Source of the DNA: Nostoc sp. CHAB 5715 | GTDB taxonomy: Bacteria > Cyanobacteriota > Cyanobacteriia > Cyanobacteriales > Nostocaceae | Direction: 5' to 3' | DNA length: 16,894 nucleotides | Assembly (NCBI RefSeq): GCF_020829685.1 | Contig: NZ_JAIVFR010000024.1 | Location: 1 to 16,894, forward strand | Shown: positions 1 to 8,633 of the stretch, one piece after another | Numbering within the stretch: position 1 is the first letter of the stretch | Layout of the letters: every line of letters begins with the position of its first letter | The notes under the pieces: generated by a model | Database searches by the model: none | Seen by the model: only the letters and a program-made list of their open reading frames with translations | Told to the model about the DNA's origin: nothing | Position numbers and translations under genes: made by a program

Positions 1-55
1 ATTAGTCATTAGTCATTAGTCATTAGTCATTAGTCATTAGTCATTAGTCATTAGT
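1..55. repeat. Heptamer tandem repeat (ATTAGTC)n
   Basis: The window opens inside a run of the 7-bp unit ATTAGTC, almost eight perfect copies, and the array probably continues beyond the left edge. Short tandemly repeated heptamers are typical of heterocystous cyanobacteria. The 174 bases between this array and the rimO stop hold no convincing gene. Confidence 0.9.
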
Positions 56-229
56 GAGCTAAGGGCGGTAGTGAAGCCTCAACTTTTGGAGAGGCTATGC
101 CAACAAGTCCGCCAGCGTTTCAGGTAAACCCTCATGAAAACTGCTATTAATGCAGCATTGACCTTAGTATAAGGATGAATCTATAAGGGTCATTTAACAA
201 TGGACTTTGGACAAAAGACAAATGACAAC

Positions 230-1549
230 TTAGTTATTGACTACTTGACCATAGAGGTCGTATGTATCAGCGTGGTGAATCGCTATTGGCACGATGGTTC
301 CTAACTTTGCCTGGCCTTTGACATACACCAGACCATCAACCTCTGGGGAAAATCTACCTGAACGACCGATTAATTCACCACTTTCAGGATTTTCTTGCTC
401 AATCAGGACATCGACGATTTTGCCTACTTCCTGTTGATTCTTCTTTTGAGAAATCGGTTGCTGGAGTTCCATCAGTTGGTATCGGCGATCATCCATCACT
501 TCTTGGGGCAACTGATTTGCTAGCTTATAAGCTGGGGTTCCTTCCTCAGAGGAAAAGGTGAAGACACCAACATGATCGAATTCATGCCGCTCGACGAACT
601 CTAGTAGATGCTCAAAATGCTCGTTTGTTTCTCCTGGAAAACCAACAATAAATGTTGTCCGCAGTACGGCTGTTGGTAGCGCCGTTTTGATGCGATCTAT
701 AATCCCATCATTTACCCGCCCTTGCCAAGGACGGTTCATGGCGCAAAGAATATCTGAATGAGAATGCTGCAAGGGTAAATCCAGATAAGGCAAGACGTTG
801 GGTGTTTCTTGGATCGCCGCTATCACATCTGGGGTCAGTCCCGTGGGATAAGCGTAGTGCATTCTAATCCACGGTATATCTACTTTCCCCAAAGCGCGAA
901 GTAATTCGGCTAATTTTGGCTTACCGTAAATATCTAGACCGTAATTAGTGGTGATTTGGGAAATTAGAATAATTTCCTTTACCCCTTGACTAACTAACTG
1001 CTCGGCTTCGGCGACTATAGATTCAATAGTACGCGATCGCTGGTTCCCTCGAAGATGAGGAATGATACAAAATGCACAACGATAATCACATCCTTCTGCA
1101 ACTCGAAGGTAAGCTACGCCCTCGGTTGTAGTGCGATAGCGCGGTGTAGTTTCATCGGCGATGTAGGTTGGTTCGATACTAACCTGTCTAACCCGTTCGC
1201 CTTGTTCTACACGCTCAATTACATTTACAATTTTGTGATAATCGCCTGTACCAACCACCGCTACTGCTTCCGGCAACTCTTCCAAAAGTTGTTCTTGGAA
1301 ATGTTGCGCCATACAGCCAGTGATTACGATTTTTTTGTTTGCCTCTGCCAGCTCTACTAAAGTTCTGACAGATTCTTGCCGGGCTGCTTCAATAAAACTA
1401 CAAGTATTAACAATAACGTAATCTGCTAACTCTTCATTTGTATCTACACCGTAGCCTGCTTCTGTGAGCATTCCCAGCATGTGTTCTGTATCAATTCGGT
1501 TTTTCTCGCAGCCCAGATGAGAAATGGCAATTGTTGGCTTGTCACCCAT
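230..1549 (-). CDS. rimO: Ribosomal protein S12 methylthiotransferase RimO
   Basis: Radical-SAM enzyme of 439 residues that adds a methylthio group to the conserved aspartate of ribosomal protein S12 in the cytoplasm. The N-terminal methylthiotransferase domain has the three cluster cysteines C14 (GCEKN), C50 (NTCSF) and C79 (GCMAQ). The radical-SAM core carries C154, C158 and C161 in CDYRCAFC, and the last 65 or so residues form a TRAM-like domain. Length and domain order match full-length RimO. Motifs such as YLDLPLQHS and [10 protein letters not shown] are characteristic, and the TRAM end separates it from MiaB less clearly than the overall match does. The ATG start immediately precedes the first conserved strand; no strong ribosome-binding site is seen. 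It stands alone on the minus strand. One oddity is an isoleucine (I199, ISQITTNYG) where many RimO proteins have aspartate. Confidence 0.93.
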   Translation of the reverse strand: MGDKPTIAISHLGCEKNRIDTEHMLGMLTEAGYGVDTNEELADYVIVNTCSFIEAARQESVRTLVELAEANKKIVITGCMAQHFQEQLLEELPEAVAVVGTGDYHKIVNVIERVEQGERVRQVSIEPTYIADETTPRYRTTTEGVAYLRVAEGCDYRCAFCIIPHLRGNQRSRTIESIVAEAEQLVSQGVKEIILISQITTNYGLDIYGKPKLAELLRALGKVDIPWIRMHYAYPTGLTPDVIAAIQETPNVLPYLDLPLQHSHSDILCAMNRPWQGRVNDGIIDRIKTALPTAVLRTTFIVGFPGETNEHFEHLLEFVERHEFDHVGVFTFSSEEGTPAYKLANQLPQEVMDDRRYQLMELQQPISQKKNQQEVGKIVDVLIEQENPESGELIGRSGRFSPEVDGLVYVKGQAKLGTIVPIAIHHADTYDLYGQVVNN

Positions 1550-1839
1550 ATTTTGAAAAAGTCTTCATTTTTTTCTTTTTGTAGTCAAACATTCTGGCGC
1601 AAAATTAAGCTTTTTTGCTATCAGCATCCTCATGAAAACAGTGCAGTGGCAAATATCCACTGTCAATAACTGTCCGTGGACTCATAACCCTATCAATAAA
1701 TAAAAATAGAGGTCATGTTATGATATTCCTATCAATCTGTTCCCCAGGGTAAATTGAAGTGTCTTTGGGTACATTTGACACTTGTAATCTTTTTTAACAA
1801 TTCGCTTATTGGTATTTTACATTACCACAGCGTGTGCGT

Positions 1840-2110
1840 TGTTAATCTACCCATCGGGAAGCCGCCCAAAGGGCTTGTTGTGAGAAGTCGCTACCCTCCG
1901 GGAAATCGACGAAAGCGACTACGCCGATAAAGCAGTAATGCTAGTCTGGCGATTGGCAAGTCCTACGACTGGGCGCGGACAAGACGCCTAAACCACGGAA
2001 AGCTGCCTCGCGTCTAGTGAGTGGCAAACTCCTCTTGTAGCCAAGTTTTATCTTAACATATCTTATGGGAGGTTGAAGGCCAATTTCCCTCTTAGGAAGG
2101 AGGCAGTAAA
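1840..2110. other. Unidentified GC-richer segment, possibly a decayed mobile element
   Basis: This segment is visibly richer in G and C than its flanks and carries several dyads, for example GCCC-aaa-GGGC near 1866 and AGTCGCT...AGCGACT at about 1887-1921. No frame is open for long. One plus-strand frame, from about 1951, ends with a short stretch reading KTPKPRKAASRLVSGKLLL. That faintly recalls the C-terminal tail of some cyanobacterial IS200/IS605 TnpB proteins, but I cannot confirm it. It could equally be a structured RNA or a composite of dispersed palindromic repeats. Confidence 0.3.
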
Positions 2111-2147
2111 CCGACTATCATAAAACACATTTGACTAGTTAATGAAA

Positions 2148-2184
2148 AGTCAAGAGTCAAGGGTCATACAGTCAATAGTCAAAA
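2148..2184. repeat. Degenerate AGTCAAG/AGTCAAT heptamer run
   Basis: About five imperfect units (AGTCAAG, AGTCAAG, GGTCATAC, AGTCAAT, AGTCAAA) lie about 40 bp upstream of the btpA start. This is the same class of short cyanobacterial heptamer repeat seen elsewhere in the window. Confidence 0.6.
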
Positions 2185-2222
2185 AATTTTAGACTCTGGA
2201 CTTTGCGAGGCGGATTAAAGAC

Positions 2223-3071
2223 GTGGACTTATATCAATTATTTAAAACTCGCTCACCGATTATTGGCGTGGTTCACCTGCTACCACTGCCGACCTCACCT
2301 CGTTGGGGAGGTAGCCTAAAAGCGGTAATTGGCCGCGCCGAACAAGAAGCTGCCGCCCTGGCAAGTGGAGGGGTTGACGGGCTGATTGTGGAGAATTTTT
2401 TTGACGCGCCGTTTACCAAAAACCAAGTTGATCCTGTGGTTGTGAGTGCCATGACCATTGTGGTGCAAAGGATACAAAATTTGGTGACTTTGCCTGTAGG
2501 CTTAAATGTTTTGCGAAACGACGCTAAAAGTGCAATGGCGATCGCTAGTTGTGTGCAGGCGCAATTCATCCGCGTCAACGTTCTCACAGGAGTGATGGCA
2601 ACCGATCAGGGATTAATTGAGGGAGAAGCCCATCAATTATTGCGCTATCGACGGGAGTTAGGCTGTGATGTTAAAATCCTGGCCGATGTGTTGGTGAAAC
2701 ACGCCCGTCCTTTGAGTTATCCAAATCTCACAGTCGCCGTGAAAGACACCATTGAAAGGGGTTTAGCAGACGGAGTGATTTTATCTGGTTGGGCTACTGG
2801 TAGTCCACCTAACTTAGAAGATTTGGAACTAGCTTGTGGTGCAGCATCTGGCACGCCAGTGTTCATCGGTAGTGGGGCAAATTGGGAAAATATTGATACA
2901 TTAATGCAAGCAGCAGATGGTGTCATAGTTTCCAGTTCCCTAAAACGTCACGGACGTATAGAGCAACCAATTGACCCAATTCGCGTCAGTCAATTTGTCG
3001 AAGCTGTGCGTCGCAATTGGAACTCCAAAAGTGAAAGGAAATCAGCAGGACAAGTAAAATTACATTCTTAG
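2223..3071 (+). CDS. btpA: BtpA family protein (photosystem I biogenesis)
   Basis: A 282-residue protein with the BtpA-family signature. It begins with an IIGVVHLLPLP strand and GGVDG, followed by ENFFDAPF. Later come LNVLRNDA, FIRVNVLTG, the glycine-rich VFIGSGANWEN, and a closing ADGVIVSSSLKRHG. In cyanobacteria BtpA is a thylakoid-associated extrinsic protein needed for stable accumulation of the photosystem I reaction-centre proteins PsaA and PsaB. The fold is a TIM barrel related to phosphate-binding barrel enzymes, and its biochemical activity is not settled. The start is GTG at 2223 (VDLYQLF), chosen because the family begins there; the upstream GC-poor sequence offers only a weak ribosome-binding site. 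Length is normal. The stop codon touches the heptamer hairpin at 3071, which could end transcription. Confidence 0.93.
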   Translation: MDLYQLFKTRSPIIGVVHLLPLPTSPRWGGSLKAVIGRAEQEAAALASGGVDGLIVENFFDAPFTKNQVDPVVVSAMTIVVQRIQNLVTLPVGLNVLRNDAKSAMAIASCVQAQFIRVNVLTGVMATDQGLIEGEAHQLLRYRRELGCDVKILADVLVKHARPLSYPNLTVAVKDTIERGLADGVILSGWATGSPPNLEDLELACGAASGTPVFIGSGANWENIDTLMQAADGVIVSSSLKRHGRIEQPIDPIRVSQFVEAVRRNWNSKSERKSAGQVKLHS

Positions 3072-3183
3072 GGAGTGGGGAGTGGGGAGTAGGGAGTAGA
3101 GGGAGCAAGCGAACAATTAATTATTATTCCCGATTCCGCAATTCCCCATTCCCCACTCCCCACTCCCCACTCCCCATTCCCTA
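3071..3183. repeat. Inverted pair of GGGGAGT heptamer arrays (hairpin)
   Basis: The left arm (3071-3098) is GGGAGTG/GGGAGTA repeated about four times. The right arm (3143-3183) is the complementary TCCCCAC/TCCCCAT repeat. Together they could form a long imperfect hairpin filling the btpA-VKOR spacer. The heptamer belongs to the short tandem repeat class described in heterocystous cyanobacteria. Its position suggests a secondary terminator role, but this is inference. Confidence 0.85.
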
Positions 3184-3189
3184 ATATTT

Positions 3190-3687
3190 ATGATTCGCCG
3201 TCGTTCTACTCCTTGGATTCATAAATGGTCACGTCCATTGATTGCCGCGATCGCTGGATGTGGTGCGCTGATAACAGGTTATCTTGCCATAGAAAAGTTA
3301 ACAGGAGGCAGTGCAGCTTGTGTGGCACAGGCTGGTGTCAAGGGCTGTAATGATGTACTTTCTAGCCCTTGGGCAACGGTTTTTGGTCAGCCATTAGCTT
3401 TGTTTGGGTTTTTGGCATACATCAGTATGGTGATATTTGCTTTGGCTCCCTTGGTATTTAACTCTGGGGAAAAGAATAGTCGCAAGCAAGTGGAAAATTG
3501 GACGTGGTTGCTGCTGCTGGCGGGTGCGATCAAGAACGAACTTCGTCAGCTACAACTGCAAAGCCTTTGCCATATTCACCTGCACGGGTGGCTTCAATGG
3601 CTGCATTCAAAGCTAGGACGTTTGTCTGTGTGGCAAAATTACCAATCAAATTCACCACTTTGGAGATTTTTTGCGAAGATTCACTGA
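3190..3687 (+). pseudogene. VKOR family protein, truncated at its 3' end
   Basis: The N-terminal part of a membrane vitamin K epoxide reductase homologue, the enzyme class that re-oxidises DsbA-like proteins using quinone and so supports disulfide formation in the periplasm or thylakoid lumen. Only residues 1-113 belong to the family. They include a first membrane helix (about 15-36), the lumenal loop with C44 and C53, the conserved SPWATVFGQPLALFG segment and a second helix. At about 3526-3533 the sequence switches to the antisense of the pixJ gene, and the frame continues into meaningless residues ([10 protein letters not shown]...) up to 3687. The essential CXXC helix and the C-terminal thioredoxin-like domain usual in cyanobacteria are missing, so it should be inactive. 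Start ATG at 3190 (MIRRRSTPW) is the family start. Confidence 0.8.
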
Positions 3688-6457
3688 GGCGTTTAATCTT
3701 CTTGCTGGTTTGAGCGACGGTTTCACGAATTCCTTGGATTGCTTTTACAGTTAAGTTCATTGCAGTATCGCCAGACTCTACAGTTTCATTGGCTTGTTGC
3801 ACCGCTACTTGCACTAACTCGGCATTCATCACCACAGCTTGAGTAGAGTCCACCATCTCTTGAATTTCACCTAAAGCTGCGGTAATTTCCTCAGATTGTT
3901 GTTGTGCTAAATTAGTCAGTCCCGTTAGTGAAGCCTCGCTGTTACCGGAAGTTTGAGCAACTTGTTGAGCAGCCCCCTGTACCTGAAGAACGATTTGCCG
4001 CAGTGCTTGCAGGGTATTATTGTAAGCATCGGCGATCGTGCCTAGTTCGTCTTCTGTAATGGGTGCGCGTACTGTTAAATCGCCGTTGAGGGCGGGTCTA
4101 AGGGCTGTTAGGAGTTGAATAGATCGTTGTTGTAGTAACTCCTTGGCTGCCTTTTCTCGTGCTACTGCTTCTGCTAATTTGGCTGACTGCCCTTGTACTT
4201 GTTGCAAATGTTCAGTCTGTTGTAATGCTAGTCCTAACTGGTTGCCAATGCGTGCTAACAAGGTGACTTCCGATTCTTCCCAATCACGAGTTCCAGAATT
4301 TTGATAAGCTGCCAGCAATCCCCACAATTTTTCCCCAGCAAATACAGGAACAATTACATAAGCTTTAACTTCAAATTGCTCTAAAATTTCAATGTGGCAA
4401 GGAGAATGACCTACCTTATAGATGTCATTTACAACAAAGTTTTCACCCTCGACATATCGACCTCCTTGAGTTTCTTGCAAGTGGGTATCTTCCCAGACAG
4501 TTTTGATATCGGGGCCTACCAGTTTTATCCAAGTATGAGCTACTGATTCTGCTACAAATTCACCAGTCCAATTAGGATTGAAGCGATAGACTGCGACGCG
4601 ATCGCATCGCAGTAATTGCCGTACTTCTTGAGTGGTTGTTTTGAAGATTTCTTGTACATCTAAAGATTGCCGAATCCGGTTACTAATCTTGGTGACAGCT
4701 TTTTCTTGTTCTGCTATCTGAGCTAGTTTGTCAGATTTCAACCGAACTAATTCCAAATAATCTATCTGTGATTTAGCTAGGCTAAATTGCAAGCTAGTCT
4801 GAACCAAAAAGTTCACTTCCCAGGTTTCCCACACACGAGGACTAGTATTTTGATAAGCTGTCAGCAAACCCCACAATTTATCCCCAAAGAATATAGGAAC
4901 AATTATGTAAGCTTTGGCTTCAAACTGCTCTAAAATCTCAATATGACAAGGAGCAAGCCCTACTTCATAGATGTCATTAACAATAAAGTTTTCACCTCTG
5001 ACATACCTACCTCCCTTAGTTTCTTGTAAGTAGGTATCATCCAGAACGGTTTTAATATCAGGGCCTACCAGTTTTGTCCAACCACTACCCACAGACTCAG
5101 CCACAAATTCGCCACCCCAGTCAGAGTTGAAACGATAGACTGCGACGCGATCGCATCGTAGTGATTGACGTACTTCTTGAGTGGTTGTTTTGAAGACGCT
5201 ATCTACATCTAAAGATTGTCGGATGCGGCCTACTATTTTAGTAAAAGTTTTTTCTTGTTCAACGATTTGAGCTAGTTGCTCAGATTTCTTATGCACTTGT
5301 TCCAGATATTCGCCTTGTGAGATAGCCACACCAAATTGCAGCCCAATTTGAACCGCAAAGCTTTCTTCCCAAGGTTGCCAATCACGAGGCCCAGAATTTT
5401 GATAAGCTGCCAACAAGCCCCATAATTTCTCTCCAGAAAATATGGGCGCAATGATGTAAGCCTTCATTTCATATTGCTCTAAAATATCAATGTGGCATTG
5501 AGCATGACCCATTTTATAGATGTCTTTGACCACAAAGCTTTCACCCTTGGCATAACGTCCTCCTTGGGTATCTTGCAAGTGGGTATCTTCCCACACCATA
5601 TAAAAATCAGGGCTAACCATTTTTACCCAGCCATTACCTACTGACTCAGCGACAAACTCGCCACTCCAGTCAGGTTTGAAGCGATAAACGCCGACGCGAT
5701 CGCATTTTAGTAATTGACGTACTTCTTGAGTGGTTGTTTGAAAAAGCTTATCGACATCTGATGTTCGCAAAATTTTGTCGATGACTTTAGTTACTGATTT
5801 TTTTGCTAGTATTCGCTGTTGTTCTTCTTTTTTGAATTCAAAACTCTGCAATTTGTAGAGCAGTTCTGTTGTAATTTGAGATAATAAGCTAATTTCTACT
5901 TCTTGCCACTGCCGCGTTGATAAGCAATTATTTACTGCTATTAATCCCCATACTTTACCTTCTACTACAATCGGTAAACTCAAACTAGCTTTGATTTGAA
6001 ATTTGTCTAACAGTTGCTTTTGATACGGGGTGAGTTGAATCTGACTGATATCGTCAATAACTACAGGTTGTATATAGTCTTGATTGGTATATAAACCAAA
6101 AATAATTCCCGGAATATTTTCGCCTAAAGTTGGTGTCCAACCTAGTGTTCTTGATTCTGCTAAAACATTACCTGCATCCAGGGAAGTAAACTGATAAATT
6201 AAGGCGCGATCGCAGCCAATTTTTTCTCTAATTTGCGCTACAGTAATTTTGATTAGTGTATCAAGGTCTGGCGCTTGGCGCATGTGAGTTGCGATGTCTT
6301 GCAACTGTCGCCGCCAAGTTTTAAATTCCTGAGCGATCGCGTTTAATAAAGATATTTCATTGCTAGCAATATTTATTATATTCTCGTTCGCATTCAGATT
6401 TTCTACTTCGGAGATTAGATCCTGCTTTTCATGGCTATTGTTATACAAAAATGTCAT
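3530..6457 (-). CDS. pixJ: Phototaxis receptor PixJ (cyanobacteriochrome methyl-accepting protein), 3' truncated
   Basis: Soluble phototaxis receptor of 975 residues, counted from the ATG at 6457. A GAGGTG ribosome-binding site lies 6 bases upstream of that ATG; the GTG nine bases earlier overlaps this site and is unlikely as the start. Domains: plain GAF1 (about 65-205), GAF2 (225-385), GAF3 (410-565), GAF4 (593-750), a HAMP-like segment (about 780-830), then a methyl-accepting signalling domain. GAF2-4 carry the bilin-anchor pair Cys-His at C321/H322, C504/H505 and C687/H688. GAF2 also has W289, D291, H293, R301, Y302 and Y352, the numbering I recall for the red/green receptor AnPixJ. The signalling domain ends at the hairpin tip ([13 protein letters not shown], then TGA), so the whole descending helix is missing and output is probably lost. 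CheW and CheY genes lie upstream on the same strand. Confidence 0.92.
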   Translation of the reverse strand: MTFLYNNSHEKQDLISEVENLNANENIINIASNEISLLNAIAQEFKTWRRQLQDIATHMRQAPDLDTLIKITVAQIREKIGCDRALIYQFTSLDAGNVLAESRTLGWTPTLGENIPGIIFGLYTNQDYIQPVVIDDISQIQLTPYQKQLLDKFQIKASLSLPIVVEGKVWGLIAVNNCLSTRQWQEVEISLLSQITTELLYKLQSFEFKKEEQQRILAKKSVTKVIDKILRTSDVDKLFQTTTQEVRQLLKCDRVGVYRFKPDWSGEFVAESVGNGWVKMVSPDFYMVWEDTHLQDTQGGRYAKGESFVVKDIYKMGHAQCHIDILEQYEMKAYIIAPIFSGEKLWGLLAAYQNSGPRDWQPWEESFAVQIGLQFGVAISQGEYLEQVHKKSEQLAQIVEQEKTFTKIVGRIRQSLDVDSVFKTTTQEVRQSLRCDRVAVYRFNSDWGGEFVAESVGSGWTKLVGPDIKTVLDDTYLQETKGGRYVRGENFIVNDIYEVGLAPCHIEILEQFEAKAYIIVPIFFGDKLWGLLTAYQNTSPRVWETWEVNFLVQTSLQFSLAKSQIDYLELVRLKSDKLAQIAEQEKAVTKISNRIRQSLDVQEIFKTTTQEVRQLLRCDRVAVYRFNPNWTGEFVAESVAHTWIKLVGPDIKTVWEDTHLQETQGGRYVEGENFVVNDIYKVGHSPCHIEILEQFEVKAYVIVPVFAGEKLWGLLAAYQNSGTRDWEESEVTLLARIGNQLGLALQQTEHLQQVQGQSAKLAEAVAREKAAKELLQQRSIQLLTALRPALNGDLTVRAPITEDELGTIADAYNNTLQALRQIVLQVQGAAQQVAQTSGNSEASLTGLTNLAQQQSEEITAALGEIQEMVDSTQAVVMNAELVQVAVQQANETVESGDTAMNLTVKAIQGIRETVAQTSKKIKRLSESSQKISKVVNLIGNFATQTNVLALNAAIEATRAGEYGKGFAVVADEVRS

Positions 6458-6582
6458 TTGATTCACCTCAAAGTTTGTTAGAGCAAGAATTTGTTATTAG
6501 GCAGGTAAAAATGAACTAGTATTTGGCTATGAAGGTTTAGGAATTGTTAAAATAATATGCCTAATCACCCATGAGCAACCTT

Positions 6583-7056
6583 TCAATTATGAATTTTCCA
6601 CATCGGAGCTTGGATAATTGTTATGGCATCCAAATTAAAAATCATATCCTCAGAATCATTAATAAAGTATCCCTGTAAAAAAGGTGATATTTTAGGATAA
6701 AATAATTCGCTACTTGGGGGTTTCATTTGCTGAGTATCTAACCATTCAATATCTATCAGATGTCGCACCAATAGTCCCAAATACTTACCCTTGTTTTCAA
6801 GAACAATCGCCATCATTTTTGAAAGTAAATTTGCTCCTTGCGAAATTGGAGGATAACCTAACATTGCGTCTAAATCTACTAGCCAAAGCATCTCACCGCG
6901 CCAGTTATAGATACCCAAGACGCTACTAGGCATGTGAGGAATGCCACATATTTCTGGTAATGATACTTGCAAAACTTCTGTGATGTGTTGTAACGAAATT
7001 ATCGCTGTATCCCTTGCTCCCAAATTAAAACTTAAAAACTTTTCCTTGGTTTCCAA
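6583..7056 (-). CDS. CheW-type chemotaxis coupling protein
   Basis: A 157-residue CheW-domain protein that should link the adjacent PixJ receptor to a CheA kinase at the receptor array. Visible CheW features are the early ISLQHITEVLQ segment, the IP-PS-VLGIYNWRGEMLWLVDL core typical of cyanobacterial CheW proteins of Pix/Ptx/Hmp clusters, and a later GLLVRHLIDIEWL strand. The length is normal. The start appears to be TTG at 7056, giving METKEKFLSF; an AAGGA site precedes it at a 9-base spacing. It follows the CheY gene by 125 bp and precedes pixJ by 125 bp in the same direction, suggesting one operon. By position it corresponds to PixI/PtxC, but the sequence alone does not prove orthology. 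Confidence 0.85.
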   Translation of the reverse strand: METKEKFLSFNLGARDTAIISLQHITEVLQVSLPEICGIPHMPSSVLGIYNWRGEMLWLVDLDAMLGYPPISQGANLLSKMMAIVLENKGKYLGLLVRHLIDIEWLDTQQMKPPSSELFYPKISPFLQGYFINDSEDMIFNLDAITIIQAPMWKIHN

Positions 7057-7181
7057 AGTTATTGTTCCTTTGTGCTTGATTATTGCTCTCTAGCCACTAT
7101 TTGCAGTTATTATTTTATTTTGTAGAGGTTCTATATTAGAAATATGGACTTCTAGTGTTTTGTTGATTGATTAAGTTTTTA

Positions 7182-7544
7182 CTAATTAAGTAATCGCTTT
7201 AAAACTACTGCTAGTTCCTCTCGATCAATCGGTTTTGATAGATAACCATCAGCGCCTAACATATTACCCCAAATTTTATCTACATCACTATTTTTTGTAG
7301 AGCAAAATACCACAGGGATTTTGCTAGTGCTAGGATTATTTTTCAACTCTCGGCAAATTTCAAAGCCACTTTTACCTGGTAAAATTACGTCGAGAAATAT
7401 TAGGTCTGGCTTATTTTTATCTATTTTGTCTTGAGCTTCTTCACTGCTTGTGGCGCTAATCACAGAATAACCTGCTTGTTGCAAGTAACGACTGATTATT
7501 TCCATATCTGTTAAGCCATCTTCAACAACTAAAACAGTATTCAT
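7182..7544 (-). CDS. CheY-like single-domain response regulator
   Basis: A receiver domain of 120 residues with no output domain. The phosphorylation site is complete: acidic pair E8/D9, phospho-acceptor D52 (LIFLDVILPG), S82 in the switch position and K104 in YLSKPID. The ATG at 7544 is preceded by GGGGAA at a 7-base spacing, a good ribosome-binding site. It is the first gene of the CheY-CheW-PixJ series on the minus strand and should receive phosphate from the cluster's CheA, which is not in this window. By position it corresponds to PixH/PtxB. A PatA-type regulator that usually precedes it in related operons is missing; the upstream 750 bp are non-coding. Confidence 0.88.
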   Translation of the reverse strand: MNTVLVVEDGLTDMEIISRYLQQAGYSVISATSSEEAQDKIDKNKPDLIFLDVILPGKSGFEICRELKNNPSTSKIPVVFCSTKNSDVDKIWGNMLGADGYLSKPIDREELAVVLKRLLN

Positions 7545-7620
7545 GATAATTCCCCTTTAAAAATTTTTAAGAATGTAAACAAATTAGAGATACAAATCCT
7601 AAATGATGCGTGGACAAAGA

Positions 7621-7659
7621 CAAGGGGTTAGGGACTAGAGACTAGCCCCTAACCCCTTG
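7621..7659. repeat. 18-bp perfect-but-one hairpin
   Basis: Left arm CAAGGGGTTAGGGACTAG (7621-7638) pairs with CTAGCCCCTAACCCCTTG (7642-7659) around a 3-base loop, with one mismatch. No T-run follows on either strand, so it is not a textbook terminator. It lies about 75 bp upstream of the CheY start and resembles the palindromic dispersed repeats of Nostoc genomes. Confidence 0.75.
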
Positions 7660-7828
7660 TCATAAAGAATATTTCACAACTCAAATAGGACTGCTATAAA
7701 TACAAAAATTTGTATTTGTCTAATTTTGATTCAATCTTTATATATTAACCTCCGAAAAAGTACGTAATGAACAGAACTTAATATATGTTTTAGTTACGGA
7801 TAACATCTTAGATTTTGGACAAAAAAAT

Positions 7829-7916
7829 TAGGTGGGTTTAAGACCCCCACCTACTTGTCTCTTGTGAATTTGGGCTTCTTATTTATCACCCCAGTAATTT
7901 TATGTTTACTGAGGTG
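7829..7916. repeat. Two adjacent hairpins
   Basis: The first hairpin pairs TAGGTGGG (7829-7836) with CCCACCTA (7846-7853). The second pairs CACCCCAGTAA (7887-7897) with TTACTGAGGTG (7906-7916), with one mismatch. They could be palindromic repeats, a bidirectional terminator or part of a small RNA; nothing in the sequence decides between these. Confidence 0.5.
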
Positions 7917-7990
7917 GAAAAGTTTATTGATTGTAAATATTTGTGTTATATAGTAATCCGCTTTGATTTTTGAAATTATTTGCGTAGGCG

Positions 7991-8024
7991 GGGAGTAGGG
8001 AATAGGGAGTAGGGAGTAGGGAAT
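7991..8024. repeat. GGGAGTA/GGGAATA heptamer array
   Basis: Nearly five copies of the GGGAGTA-type heptamer with one GGGAATA variant, the same short tandem repeat family as at 3071, 13348 and 14353. No inverted partner lies nearby. Confidence 0.85.
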
Positions 8025-8298
8025 CAGGCTTTTCGAGGTGTACGGTGTTTATTCAAAAATCAAATAGGAATCCTATAGCTAAATTTAATCAATCGATGAA
8101 ATCTAGATTTTTTTAAAACAGTAACAATTGTTGCTGATACAACCAGGCGATCGCGGTAAGATTTTGGACTTAAGCCTGATCCAACTCCAATAACTCCTTA
8201 ATAATTCGTAATTTATGGTATGAAGCAACTAAGTTGAGTTATGAAGATAAAAATATGATTTTTTCTCAAACTGAAATTCAATTACATCCCAAAGACAA

Positions 8299-8607
8299 AT
8301 GACGAACGTAAACAAATTTCAAAGACTAGTAGAACTTGCAAACGATCATGGAATTATTTGCCAGCCAACACCAGAAGAATGTTTGATTGCATCCTTGCCT
8401 GGAGACGATGATTTCTTATTAGCTTTTACTTGGTCTGGTACAATTGAGGGAGAGCCGCCAGAGCATGAATTAATTGCAATTAGTGTACAGGATATAGTCA
8501 AAGAAGTTACCGTTGCAGCTTGGCAAATTCCTTTTTATTTATTCGGAAACGTTTTAAGGCAGGCTCAGATGCTTGTCACTGCCCACAAAGATTTTTGGCG
8601 TTGCTGA
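8299..8607 (+). CDS. Hypothetical protein, 3' end supplied by a MITE-like end
   Basis: A 102-residue protein that I do not recognise. It is acidic, has no obvious membrane segment or signal peptide, and contains the readable stretch LPGDDDFLLAFTWSGT. Codon use and the conserved-looking content suggest a real gene. The last four codons and the stop (F-W-R-C-stop) lie in or at the edge of GGCGTTGCTGA, the same terminal inverted repeat that bounds the complete MITE at 12135-12246. The native C-terminus may therefore have been replaced when the element inserted, leaving a truncated protein. The start ATG at 8299 follows AAAGACAA, a poor ribosome-binding site. Confidence 0.5.
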   Translation: MTNVNKFQRLVELANDHGIICQPTPEECLIASLPGDDDFLLAFTWSGTIEGEPPEHELIAISVQDIVKEVTVAAWQIPFYLFGNVLRQAQMLVTAHKDFWRC

Positions 8608-8633
8608 ATCAAGAGATGATTCTTGTATCTGGA
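8597..8633 (+). mobile_element. Solo MITE end (GGCGTTGCTGA family)
   Basis: The first 11 bases, GGCGTTGCTGA, match exactly the left terminal repeat of the MITE at 12135. The next 25 or so bases are similar too (GAAT...ATGA-TTC...ATCTGGA against GAAT...ATGAATCTGGA). No matching right end (TCAGCAACGCC) is seen nearby, so this is a partial copy or a decayed element. Confidence 0.6.

Larger units (their letters stand above)
1550..2222. other. Gene-free stretch between rimO and btpA
   Basis: This 673-bp spacer separates the divergently transcribed rimO and btpA genes, so promoters for both should lie here. None could be pinned down with confidence. It contains an AT-rich part (1550-1820), a GC-richer unidentified segment (about 1840-2110) and a short degenerate heptamer run (2148-2184). 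Confidence 0.6.
7545..8298. other. Non-coding spacer upstream of the pix genes
   Basis: This 754-bp region has no credible gene. It should contain the promoter for the minus-strand CheY-CheW-PixJ genes and holds several hairpins and a heptamer run, listed separately. One HIP1 octamer (GCGATCGC) is present near 8148. The remainder is AT-rich. Confidence 0.6.

Noticed and set aside
1840..2110. tmRNA, RNase P RNA or group II intron domain
   Set aside because: None of the conserved cores I know (tag-reading frame and tRNA-like ends, P4 helix, domain V) can be found.
3498..3713. Plus-strand frame of 71 codons across the junction
   Set aside because: It is the antisense of pixJ joined to VKOR sequence; no protein family content.
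6464..6466. GTG as the pixJ start
   Set aside because: It lies in the ribosome-binding site GAGGTG; the ATG at 6457 has correct spacing and gives the residue numbers remembered for AnPixJ.
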